Shown: piece by piece, positions 1 through 6,893 of the stretch | How positions within the stretch are numbered: position 1 is the first letter of the stretch | Layout of the letters: every line of letters begins with the position of its first letter | DNA from: an uncultured Mycoplasmatota bacterium | Lineage (GTDB): Bacteria; Bacillota_I; Bacilli_A; RF39; UBA660 | Assembly: GCA_900557185.1 (NCBI GenBank) | Contig: USRP01000026.1 | Coordinates: 1-14,192, forward strand | Direction: 5' to 3' | DNA length: 14,192 nt | Position numbers and translations under genes: made by a program | Notes under the pieces: model-generated | Told to the model about the DNA's origin: nothing | Seen by the model: only the letters and a program-made list of their open reading frames with translations | Database searches by the model: none

Positions 1-409
1 CATCATACTTATTTCCTCTAATAAATCTTTCATCATTTAAAGCAAATCCCTTTATGATATATTCTTTTAACACTTTAGTAGCCCATATTCTAAATTCAGT
101 TGCTTTCTTAGAGTTTACTCGATAACCAACAGCTATAATTGCATCTAAATTATAAAAATCTGTTTTGTATGTTTTTCCATCTTCCGCAGTATGTGCAAAT
201 TTTGCACATACTGAATTTTTATTCAATTCTCCATCAGTAAATATGTTTTTTAAATGTTTTGTTATGACAGTTCTGTCAACATCAAAAACCTTAGCCATCC
301 CTTTTTGAGTAAGCCATAACGTTTCATCTCTATATATTGCATCAACTACTATATTTCCATCTTTATCTTTATAAATTAATAAGTCATTCTGTCCTTCTAA
401 CATATTCAT
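1..409 (-). CDS. RhuM-family (virulence RhuM / Fic-associated) protein, C-terminus beyond window
   Basis: About 136 residues are visible and the gene continues past the left edge. The frame begins MNMLEGQNDLLIYKDKDGN and contains LWLTQKGMAKVFDVDRTVITKHLKNIF, SVCAKFAHTAEDGKTYKTDFYNLDAI, VGYRVNSKKATEFRIWATKVLKEYIIKGF, a run of blocks characteristic of the RhuM family (Pfam Virulence_RhuM). The central block looks like a DNA-binding helix-turn-helix. RhuM homologues are often found next to type I restriction-modification genes and in pathogenicity islands; their molecular role is not settled. The ATG at 409 is preceded by AGAGGGGGGG, a Shine-Dalgarno with an unbroken run of seven G (414-420 on the plus strand). 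An alternative ATG lies two codons downstream at 403. The family is confident, the function is not. Confidence 0.85.
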   Translation of the reverse strand, partial: MNMLEGQNDLLIYKDKDGNIVVDAIYRDETLWLTQKGMAKVFDVDRTVITKHLKNIFTDGELNKNSVCAKFAHTAEDGKTYKTDFYNLDAIIAVGYRVNSKKATEFRIWATKVLKEYIIKGFALNDERFIRGNKYD

Positions 410-474
410 AATACCCCCCCTCTTTTATATACTAATATTTTTATTTATATCCTTCCTATGAACAAATTTATATA

Positions 475-502
475 GATATACCACAATTTCTTCTTGTAAC
501 AA
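475..502 (-). promoter_or_regulatory. possible promoter of the RhuM gene
   Basis: On the minus strand TTGTTA (497-502) is followed after 16 bases by TATATC (475-480), which has TG one base upstream as in extended -10 sites. Both boxes are imperfect, so this is a weak call from motif matching only. Confidence 0.3.
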
Positions 503-516
503 TAACTTAAAATGTA

Positions 517-1272
517 TTAAATATGTTTACTGATTGAATCAACAATTACAAATTTTTGATTATTTTCACAAATTTTTTCAATATTTCCATTTATTATTAA
601 ATATGTCTCACCATATATTGTCGCAATATTATTTTCATCTATAAACACATGACTACCATTACATTGGCCATATATTGGCCTATTATATGATTCATCAATA
701 ATTACTTTTCTTTGGTACTTTTCATTTTCATTAAATCTTGAAGTGTCATACACAAAATGCGGTTCAATATTTATGTTTGTTAGACCCAATCCTTCAAAAA
801 ATACAGGTTCAGATCCTTCTAATTTTTCTGGACTATTAAAACAATGTTCTGCCATATTTATCGCTCCCGCACTCTGTCCCATTACAATTCCAAAATACGT
901 AGATAACAATAATTTTAAATTTATTTTCTCGAATAATAAATGCTGATTATAGGTATCACCACCACACAAGAAAACTAAATCAGCATTTTCAATATATTCT
1001 TTTGCTTTATTAACTTTTGTTCCATCTAATATACAGTATTCTTCAAATGTGATACCAACCATTTTCATACTATCAAAAAATATTCTAGCATAACTTTCAA
1101 CAGAATCTGGTGTACTATTAATATCAGAAGAAACAAATACTACTTTTTTATTTCTTTTTAAAGCATTTTTTAATTGATCTACTAACCCGTTTTCATTGCT
1201 CATTGGACGAGTTATTTTTATTCCATCTTTTTTTTCATAATTTTTAAAATCACTTGTGAGTATTCTTATCAT
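517..1272 (-). CDS. peptidase S51 (dipeptidase E / cyanophycinase-like) family protein
   Basis: The 251-residue protein has the S51 hallmarks in order: a beta strand ending in CGGDTYNQ (about 103-110), the nucleophile elbow MGQSAGAINM with Ser134, and EPHF with His172, followed by a YGQCNGSHVFI block (201-211) in the position of the conserved DGSA-type segment. PepE of enteric bacteria cleaves Asp-X dipeptides, but the family also includes cyanophycinases and immunity-type peptidases, so the substrate here is not known. No signal peptide or membrane segment is visible, so it should act in the cytoplasm. The start ATG at 1272 has GGAGGG eight bases upstream. It lies 123 bases downstream of the histidine phosphatase gene on the same strand with no clear terminator between them, so co-transcription is possible. 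Confidence 0.85.
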   Translation of the reverse strand: MIRILTSDFKNYEKKDGIKITRPMSNENGLVDQLKNALKRNKKVVFVSSDINSTPDSVESYARIFFDSMKMVGITFEEYCILDGTKVNKAKEYIENADLVFLCGGDTYNQHLLFEKINLKLLLSTYFGIVMGQSAGAINMAEHCFNSPEKLEGSEPVFFEGLGLTNINIEPHFVYDTSRFNENEKYQRKVIIDESYNRPIYGQCNGSHVFIDENNIATIYGETYLIINGNIEKICENNQKFVIVDSISKHI

Positions 1273-1395
1273 ATTTAGGCCCTCCTTGTTTTAGTCTTGG
1301 CTAACTTATTAACATATTTCTCTTTTGAAATAACTTTATATTTTCTCTAGAATCTTAAATCACTCTATCCTTTTCCTGTTTATAAACTTAACTCC

Positions 1396-2016
1396 TTATT
1401 TTATATTGTCAATGTTAATCAAGTTGTTATTATCATCAAAGACTAACTTAAATGTTTCACAATAATTAAAATGTCCATCTAATAATCTTTTTCCATTAAA
1501 ACTATATCTTAATTTATCATCTACAATTTCTATATCACACCACTTTTTTAATAAATAAGAAATAGCAGTGGCATGACTAACAATAACAATCGTGTTATTT
1601 TTATTTTCATCTAATATTTTTGTAATAGCAACATACATTCTTTCCCTAACTTGTTTTTGATTTTCTCCATTGCCAATTTTATAATTTTCATCTAAAAATT
1701 GTTTTCTCTCAAAATGTTCAGGAAGTTCATCCCAAGAAGAAATACCAAATTTTCTTTCGCCTAGCTCATCAACGATATTTATTTCTACATTGTTCTTTTC
1801 GGCAACATATTTTGCAGTTGAAATAGCTCTAATATAATTTGAAGAATATACGCAATCAATATCATCAAAAATACAAGATTCAAAACGTGCTTTTGCTATT
1901 TTTTCTCCCTCTAAAGATAAAATTTTCTTTTCATTTTGAGTTTGCAAATCATCTTTAGTATATTCGTTATTGACTTTTAATGGTTTAGAATGTCTTACTA
2001 GATATAGTGTTGTCAT
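1396..2016 (-). CDS. histidine phosphatase family protein (phosphoglycerate mutase-like)
   Basis: This 206-residue protein begins TTLYLVRHSKP, the phosphohistidine motif of the superfamily with Arg8 and His9; the usual glycine after His is serine here. The other expected residues are present: Arg63 in SSNYIRAISTA, an acidic site in ELGERKFG (Glu87), and the second catalytic histidine in IVSHATA (His148). Length fits a single-domain branch-1 phosphatase. Small Firmicute members act on sugar phosphates, nucleotides or alpha-ribazole phosphate, and the sequence does not tell which. The ATG at 2016 has AGGTGG about 12 bases upstream, a rather long spacing. A promoter-like site lies just upstream, behind the terminator of the previous operon, so this gene likely starts its own transcript. 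Confidence 0.88.
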   Translation of the reverse strand: MTTLYLVRHSKPLKVNNEYTKDDLQTQNEKKILSLEGEKIAKARFESCIFDDIDCVYSSNYIRAISTAKYVAEKNNVEINIVDELGERKFGISSWDELPEHFERKQFLDENYKIGNGENQKQVRERMYVAITKILDENKNNTIVIVSHATAISYLLKKWCDIEIVDDKLRYSFNGKRLLDGHFNYCETFKLVFDDNNNLINIDNIK

Positions 2017-2048
2017 TATAAATCACACTCCACCTCTTCTATGAAAAA

Positions 2049-2057
2049 ATTATAACA
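2049..2057 (-). promoter_or_regulatory. extended -10 promoter for the histidine phosphatase gene
   Basis: The minus strand reads TGTTATAAT (TATAAT at 2049-2054, TG at 2056-2057), a perfect extended -10. No good -35 is present at 17 bases. It sits between the upstream operon's terminator and the gene start at 2016. The same TATGTTATAAT string recurs before two other genes in the window. Confidence 0.6.
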
Positions 2058-2069
2058 TACTTTTTAATT

Positions 2070-2099
2070 AAAAGAAAAAGTAGACATGAAATCTACTTT
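2070..2099 (-). terminator. Rho-independent terminator of the XRE / membrane protein / GNAT operon
   Basis: An 8-bp perfect stem AAAGTAGA / TCTACTTT (2092-2099 with 2077-2084) encloses a 7-base loop and is followed on the minus strand by TTTCTTTT. It starts about 30 bases after the GNAT stop codon and faces the right way to end that operon. Confidence 0.8.
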
Positions 2100-2129
2100 A
2101 TGCGTAACTCTTTTTTTAATATTAAACGA

Positions 2130-2555
2130 TTATGCTTTATTATTTCCTTTGTACACCATACCATAACCTAAATCAGCGTCTATTCTTCTGACAAAACCGA
2201 ATCTCTCATAAAATGATTCTCTATGTTTAGAAGCTCCTAAATATAATCTTATATAAGGGTTTTCTTTTTTTAATTCTTTTATTTTTTCTAATAATTTATT
2301 CATGATTAAAGTGCCAATTTTTTTTGACTGATATTCTGGAATGACCATAATATCATGAATATACATAAAACATATCGTATCTCCAATTAATCTTCCATAT
2401 CCAATGATTTTGTCATCATCATAAACACTTACAGAATAAAAAGTATTTTCTAATGCCCTTTGAGCAACATCTTTATCATATGCTCCCCAACCAACAGCAT
2501 CATACAATAAATTAAATTCATCGATATTTTTATTATTTTCTTTTATTTGAATCAT
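2130..2555 (-). CDS. GNAT family N-acetyltransferase
   Basis: The 141-residue protein is a complete single-domain GNAT. The acetyl-CoA pyrophosphate-binding motif A is seen as VIPEYQSKKIGTLIMNKLLE (about 72-91; Q-x-x-x-x-G form), after a central strand pair (VSVYDDDKIIGYGRLIG, ICFMYIHDIMV). The C-terminal SKHRESFYERFGFVRR matches the typical end of the fold, where a tyrosine often acts as general acid. It transfers an acetyl group from acetyl-CoA to an amine; the substrate cannot be read from sequence. The ATG at 2555 follows AGGAAGGA by about 12 bases, and the gene starts 7 bases after the stop of the membrane protein gene, so the two are almost certainly one transcript. A terminator follows directly. 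Confidence 0.9.
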   Translation of the reverse strand: MIQIKENNKNIDEFNLLYDAVGWGAYDKDVAQRALENTFYSVSVYDDDKIIGYGRLIGDTICFMYIHDIMVIPEYQSKKIGTLIMNKLLEKIKELKKENPYIRLYLGASKHRESFYERFGFVRRIDADLGYGMVYKGNNKA

Positions 2556-2562
2556 ATAAATA

Positions 2563-2952
2563 TTATTCCTTCCTTTTTATTTTCGCTACAATAAACGGGG
2601 ACACAAGTGTAGTGATTACAACTAAAATCCATAAATTTCCATTTAAGAAATTATATGAATTTATAAGATCTTTCATCCCACCACCTTCACTGATATACAT
2701 CGTTAAATCAAATAGATTTGTTAAAACAAACCATATCATACCAAAAATGATATAATCATTTGATTTACAGTTTTTAATTTTAGGGATGAATAAATATGCG
2801 ACAACAAAGATGCATATACTTAAAATAATGCCACTGAGTGGTAATGCGATATCACCTAATTTCACGAGTATGTTTTCTCTTAAGCCCCCATTTAGAATTG
2901 CTAGTGGTATTATAAAAAACCATATGCCTATCGCTTGCATATATTTTTTCAC
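2563..2952 (-). CDS. small membrane protein, four predicted helices, function unknown
   Basis: About 129 residues with four hydrophobic stretches, roughly 5-22 (AIGIWFFIIPLAILNGG), 36-57 (ALPLSGIILSICIFVVAYLF), 68-88 (YIIFGMIWFVLTNLFDLTMY) and 106-124 (LWILVVITTLVSPFIVAKI), ending in a short basic tail KIKRKE. I do not recognise a named family. The longest open frame starts at a GTG at 2961, but that codon lies inside the near-perfect Shine-Dalgarno AAGGAGGTGAT; the GTG at 2952 is 8 bases from GGAGG and is the better start (GTG at 2955, 5 bases away, is the alternative). It sits between a membrane-anchored XRE regulator and a GNAT gene in one operon, so it may be a partner or target of that regulator; this is inference. 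Confidence 0.75.
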   Translation of the reverse strand: MKKYMQAIGIWFFIIPLAILNGGLRENILVKLGDIALPLSGIILSICIFVVAYLFIPKIKNCKSNDYIIFGMIWFVLTNLFDLTMYISEGGGMKDLINSYNFLNGNLWILVVITTLVSPFIVAKIKRKE

Positions 2953-2978
2953 CACAATCACCTCCTTAAATTGTATTA

Positions 2979-3689
2979 TTATTTACAATAATTGATTAAT
3001 TCTTCAATGCTTGGATTACCATTTTTCTCAATTACCCAATATTCATTTTCTTCATCAAAATTACATCTATATACATCATAAAACAAAGTATCATAATAAA
3101 TTACATTTCCAGTCGTTGCGGTTACTAGTCTAAATCTAGGGGCAACATGATTCCTTTTCACATTCATATAGTCCGTAAACAATAACACCGATAATGTCAT
3201 CAAGACAGTTACAACTAAAATAATAGATTGTTTTAATAAACCTAAATGTTTAAAATTCAAACTAATTCCAATTGTAAAAATAGTAACTCCAACTGCTGAA
3301 TAAATGGACCCCCAACTACTTTCACTAGGAAAAATTGTAATTGCTGTTATCACAATAAATAATCCAAATATAATGAGTAATAAATATATCAATTTAGAAT
3401 ACTTTACAATTTTTTTATTAGAATAATCGATTGTATCTAATATATTTTCTTCTAATTTTTCTTGATAATTTTGTTCTGTTAATTTCTCACCACTTAATAA
3501 TTCATTGATAGAAACATCTAATTCTGTACATAATGGTTTAAATAGTGATAAATCAGGCATATTTCTACCATTTTCCCAATTTCCAACAGTTCGATCTGAC
3601 ACTCCTAATTTTTCTGCTAGTTCTTGCTGTGTCATATTTTTCTTTTTTCTACATTCTGCAATAAATTTTCCAATCTTTTCTTGATTCAT
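2979..3689 (-). CDS. XRE-family transcriptional regulator with membrane domain
   Basis: Residues 1-70 form a classic Cro/C1-type helix-turn-helix: IAECRKKKNMTQQELAEKLG then VSDRTVGNWENGRNMPDLSLF, ending with the usual LDVSINELLSGE. After a linker come three or four hydrophobic stretches (YLLLIIFGLFIVITAITIF, SIYSAVGVTIFTIGISLNF, SIILVVTVLMTLSVLLF) and a C-terminal soluble tail of about 55 residues (PRFRLVTATTGNVIYYDTLF and onward). This is a DNA-binding domain tethered to the membrane, likely sensing an envelope signal. The start is the ATG at 3689, 8 bases from AAAGGAG; a GTG at 3707 gives a longer frame but lies within the Shine-Dalgarno. It is the first gene of an operon with the four-helix membrane protein (start 26 bases downstream) and the GNAT. 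Its DNA target is unknown; autoregulation would be usual. Confidence 0.88.
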   Translation of the reverse strand: MNQEKIGKFIAECRKKKNMTQQELAEKLGVSDRTVGNWENGRNMPDLSLFKPLCTELDVSINELLSGEKLTEQNYQEKLEENILDTIDYSNKKIVKYSKLIYLLLIIFGLFIVITAITIFPSESSWGSIYSAVGVTIFTIGISLNFKHLGLLKQSIILVVTVLMTLSVLLFTDYMNVKRNHVAPRFRLVTATTGNVIYYDTLFYDVYRCNFDEENEYWVIEKNGNPSIEELINYCK

Positions 3690-3879
3690 AAACTTTGCTC
3701 CTTTCACACTAATAGTTTATAATGTAAAAGTTTTTAATAACAGGAAACAGTTCAAGGGTAATAGAATAATCATGTAACTATATAAAGCAATCATTATCTT
3801 TCTGATATCTCATGTAATTACTTATACTCAGCCAATTTTTCTAATTTATACTTCAACTCTCCATCTTAAATATAAAAAG

Positions 3880-4428
3880 TTATTTCTCTTTAATCTTTGC
3901 TGGATTACCAACTGCGACAGTATTTGCTGGTACATTCTTTGTGACTACACTTCCTGCTCCAATCACAGCATGATCTCCAATTATAACACCAGGTAAAATC
4001 GTACAATTTCCACCAATCCATACATTTTTACCAATTGTCACAGGTTTTCCAAACTCAATATCAGAAGCTCTTTCAATAGGATCTAATGAATGACAAGCAG
4101 TGTAAATATGTGTATTAGGTCCAATGAAAGTGTGTTCTCCAATTCTGACAGGACAAACATCTAATATAACACAGTTATAATTCAACATCACATCTTTCTC
4201 AAGATAAATATTATATCCATAATCACAAAAGAATGGTGGTTTAATCCAAAAATTTCCTTGGGTATGGATTAATTTTCTCATCAGACGGGAACGCATATTG
4301 ATTTCATGAAAACTTTTTTTATTATATTTTGTACATATTCGATTTGCTCTTGCTCGTTCAAACACTAATTTAGGATTTGCTGGATTATATTTTTCACCAG
4401 AAATCATTTTCTCTTTTTCTGTTTTCAC
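3880..4428 (-). CDS. maa: maltose O-acetyltransferase-type sugar acetyltransferase
   Basis: The 182-residue protein matches the Maa/LacA (NodL) group along its whole length. The N-terminal Mac domain is TEKEKMISGEKYNPANPKLV with RANRICTKYNK, followed by left-handed beta-helix hexapeptide repeats (VRIGEHTFIGPNTHIYT, VTIGKNVWIGGNCTILPGV, AVIGAGSVVTKNV, TVAVGNPAKI). The catalytic histidine is in ACHSLDP (His113). The enzyme transfers acetyl from acetyl-CoA to the 6-hydroxyl of maltose, glucose or a related sugar and works as a cytoplasmic trimer. The start is a GTG at 4428, six bases after GGAGG; the N-terminus then aligns with the family, whereas the next ATG (4407) would cut it. It stands alone in the window, so substrate context is missing. 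Confidence 0.9.
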   Translation of the reverse strand: MKTEKEKMISGEKYNPANPKLVFERARANRICTKYNKKSFHEINMRSRLMRKLIHTQGNFWIKPPFFCDYGYNIYLEKDVMLNYNCVILDVCPVRIGEHTFIGPNTHIYTACHSLDPIERASDIEFGKPVTIGKNVWIGGNCTILPGVIIGDHAVIGAGSVVTKNVPANTVAVGNPAKIKEK

Positions 4429-4459
4429 ACACTACCTCCACTTGTTCAAAAACGATTAA

Positions 4460-4552
4460 TTAAATCTTTTTATGAAACGATTCTTCAATTTTTTCTTTGT
4501 CTTTTTTAAACATTTCAAAATCCTTACCATTTTCATTTTGCTTATATATCAT
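4460..4552 (-). CDS. possible small ORF or gene remnant upstream of maa
   Basis: An ATG at 4552 opens a 30-codon frame rich in Lys and Glu (it contains GKDFEMFKKDKEKIEESFHKK) that ends 31 bases before the maa start. It has no convincing Shine-Dalgarno. Upstream on the same strand there is an extended -10 (4607-4615) and GGAGGG (4597-4602), and the short frame that follows, read as ETSYIWLSDR, stops in a TGA that overlaps the ATG of this ORF. The two pieces would be joined by a one-base shift, so this could be a decayed gene of about 40 codons, or simply the leader of maa. Low confidence. Confidence 0.2.
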   Translation of the reverse strand: MIYKQNENGKDFEMFKKDKEKIEESFHKKI

Positions 4553-4606
4553 CTATCACTCAGCCATATATACGATGTCTCAATAAAAACGATTCCCTCC
4601 GTCTAC

Positions 4607-4615
4607 ATTATATCA
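4607..4615 (-). promoter_or_regulatory. extended -10 promoter upstream of maa
   Basis: The minus strand has TGATATAAT, a perfect TATAAT with the TG extension, in the 283-base gap between two divergent genes. No -35 box of quality is present. Transcription from here would give maa a leader of about 170 bases. A weaker pair, TTGAAG (4483-4488) and TTTAAT (4459-4464) with an 18-base spacer, lies closer to maa. Confidence 0.45.
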
Positions 4616-4682
4616 AATTATTTTCTTATTTTTTTATCAAATCTGCTTTTATTTCACTCTATTTTTTTTATAAGATATCAGT

Positions 4683-4688
4683 TATAAT
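4683..4688 (+). promoter_or_regulatory. possible -10 box of the DUF2207 gene
   Basis: TATAAT lies 23 bases before the ATG at 4712. There is no clear -35, only a T-rich tract. If used, the leader would be about 17 bases and would just include the AAAGTGG Shine-Dalgarno. Confidence 0.4.
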
Positions 4689-4711
4689 ATATTTAGAAAG
4701 TGGTGTCATAT

Positions 4712-6865
4712 ATGTATCAAAAAAATAAAGCTCTTATCATTTTTATTATCATTTGGTTATCTCTTGTTATGATTCCTCCTATCATTTCTACAGTAATTAC
4801 GTCATATGATCCTGAAGAAAGTACAGGTCCTAATGACTATGCGCGAATTACCGATATCGATTATAAAGCAGTATTACAAGATGAACCTGTTAACGGTGGT
4901 AATTTATTAGTAACAGAAAGAATTACATTTAATGTTCATGCTGCATCTAAGAATAACTTATTCTGGGAATTATGGAGAGATTTACCAGAAGATTATGTCG
5001 ATGGATTAAAAGTCGATTATCAAGTAAATTATGTGAAACAAATAAATGATGATGGAACAGAAACAGAATATCAAGAAAGTCCAAAATTATATTGGAATGA
5101 TAGTGATTATACAAGTAGTATTTATGGACCAGGAAAATGGTATCATAGTGAAGGACCATATAATGAAGACTTAGAACGATATGAGTGTGTTTTCTTTTAT
5201 GTTAATGGTTTATATCGAGAAGAAGTGACATTTGAAATACAATATGTGATGCATAATGCTGCCCTACGTTATCGTGATGTCTCAGAATTATATGTATCTA
5301 TGTATTCAGAAGATACCATTAAATATTTAGAATCATTTAAAGGTGAAATTTTAATACCAGATAAAGATATGCCACAAAAAGGAAATTATCTAGCACATAC
5401 TTATGGAACCAATTCTAATACATTCGCTTATCAAGAATCTGATACTATCAATCCGGGATATCATACTTTCTCATTTCATTTAGATAAAAACGATTTACAA
5501 TTTAAAAAATATAACCAATATATTGAATTTTCTTTATTAGCATTCAATGAAGATCGTCACATCTTCACAGATTATGCACCGGCTAATTACTATTCCAATG
5601 ATGTCTATTTAGAAGAGGCATTAGATGCCATTGATGAATATGACGCTATGCCTGCTAAAGCAGAAAATCAGAAGAAAGTATTATTTGGTATTTCTCTTGC
5701 TCTTTCAGTTTTCTTTATTTTCTACACCATTTATCGTGATCGTAGAATCAAAAAGAAACATAACTTCTATCAAGCTACTACCAAAATACAATATTTTAGA
5801 GATATCCCAAGTAACTTAGACCCTTATTTTGCAGCAACACTTGTATTCTCTAAACAGAAACATAAAATAGATATGGGAGATTGTTACTCTGCTCTTTTAC
5901 TAAACTTAGTCAGAAAAGGATATATCGAATTGCAGAAAATCGATGAAACAAAAAATTGGACTACAAATAATATCTTATTAAAAATATTATATCGTCCGAA
6001 CGAAACAACAGAAAATACGCTTTCTAATACTACCGAACCATCTGTTATAACACCAAACCCTTCTGTAGCAGCAGAAACAGAACGTTACAATATCAATGGA
6101 AAACAATTAGAACCACTATCTATCAATGAAGAAACATATTTTAACTTTATTGTTAGACACGCTATGATTGATTGTATTCCAATGAAGGATTTCCAAAGAC
6201 AAGTTTCTACTGACTATGATAATACCGATACATTTGTAACAGCGATCGATAATTCCATTGTCAATATTGGAGTATCGCAAGGATATTTCCAAAAAGCTGA
6301 TTATAATGGTCTTAAAAAGAAAACCAATTCATTAGCGGTTGCATACATCGTTTTTGCAATATTGATTATGGCTATTGGTAATCTCATCATACTAAATACA
6401 CGTCTTGATCTTGCATATGGCGCATTCTTCATTCTAGGAATTGCCTTAATCATTAGTGCGGTCATGCTTAAAAAATTCTCTCGTAAATATATCCTATTTA
6501 CACAATTTGGAGAAGATGAATATGAGAAATGGAGAGCACTTTATCATTTCTTAAATAGTGCTACTTTAATGAAAGAACGTACTGTGATTGAATTACCTTT
6601 ATGGGAAGAATACTTAGTATATGCAACAGCATTTGGTATTTCTGAAAAAGTAATTAAAGCATTAGAAATACGTTGTCCTGATGTATCAAATAGTCCAATG
6701 TTAAGTAACTCTTACTATCGTTCTAGAAGCTTTAGAACAAGTGGAAGAAGCTTCCGTTCAGCAACATATCGTGCATCTTCTATCTCTAGAAGTTCAAGAT
6801 ATGGAGGAGGTTCTTACTACGGTGGTGGAGGCCGTGGAGGCGGCGGAGGTGGCGGTGGCCACTAA
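4712..6865 (+). CDS. DUF2207 family membrane protein with glycine-rich C-terminus
   Basis: About 717 residues, with the layout of DUF2207 proteins (predicted membrane proteins such as YciQ). An N-terminal membrane segment or uncleaved signal (about 6-28, ALIIFIIIWLSLVMIPPII) is followed by a large extracellular beta-rich region to about 320. Next come a membrane helix near 323-343 (VLFGISLALSVFFIFYTIY), a cytoplasmic region including PYFAATLVFSKQKHKIDMGD, and a helix pair near 539-586. The tail is Ser/Arg-rich and ends in a run of glycines (GGGGRGGGGGGGGH), as is common in this family. The function of DUF2207 is unknown. A GTG at 4700 gives a longer frame, but GTG codons there fall in the Shine-Dalgarno AAAGTGG; the ATG at 4712 has 8-base spacing. 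It is the only plus-strand gene here and converges on the homospermidine synthase gene. Confidence 0.85.
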   Translation: MYQKNKALIIFIIIWLSLVMIPPIISTVITSYDPEESTGPNDYARITDIDYKAVLQDEPVNGGNLLVTERITFNVHAASKNNLFWELWRDLPEDYVDGLKVDYQVNYVKQINDDGTETEYQESPKLYWNDSDYTSSIYGPGKWYHSEGPYNEDLERYECVFFYVNGLYREEVTFEIQYVMHNAALRYRDVSELYVSMYSEDTIKYLESFKGEILIPDKDMPQKGNYLAHTYGTNSNTFAYQESDTINPGYHTFSFHLDKNDLQFKKYNQYIEFSLLAFNEDRHIFTDYAPANYYSNDVYLEEALDAIDEYDAMPAKAENQKKVLFGISLALSVFFIFYTIYRDRRIKKKHNFYQATTKIQYFRDIPSNLDPYFAATLVFSKQKHKIDMGDCYSALLLNLVRKGYIELQKIDETKNWTTNNILLKILYRPNETTENTLSNTTEPSVITPNPSVAAETERYNINGKQLEPLSINEETYFNFIVRHAMIDCIPMKDFQRQVSTDYDNTDTFVTAIDNSIVNIGVSQGYFQKADYNGLKKKTNSLAVAYIVFAILIMAIGNLIILNTRLDLAYGAFFILGIALIISAVMLKKFSRKYILFTQFGEDEYEKWRALYHFLNSATLMKERTVIELPLWEEYLVYATAFGISEKVIKALEIRCPDVSNSPMLSNSYYRSRSFRTSGRSFRSATYRASSISRSSRYGGGSYYGGGGRGGGGGGGGH

Positions 6866-6893
6866 AAAAGGAATCATGTTTGTGATTCCTTTT
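6866..6893. terminator. bidirectional Rho-independent terminator between convergent genes
   Basis: An 11-bp perfect stem (AAAAGGAATCA at 6866-6876 with its complement at 6883-6893) encloses a 6-base loop. On the minus strand it is followed by a run of six U; on the plus strand the U tract is the stem end TTTT plus CTGTT. The stem begins directly after the plus-strand stop codon and contains the stop codon (6874-6876) of the minus-strand gene. Confidence 0.88.

Noticed and set aside
3834..3881. Minus-strand fragment reading DGELKYKLEKLAEYK just after the maa stop
   Set aside because: It looks protein-like but is only 15 codons between two stops and has no start; at best the trace of a lost gene, not enough for a feature.
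4472..4687. Plus-strand 71-codon frame rich in Phe and Leu upstream of the DUF2207 gene
   Set aside because: No Shine-Dalgarno before its ATG. Its composition is what the complement of A-rich Lys/Glu-like sequence gives.
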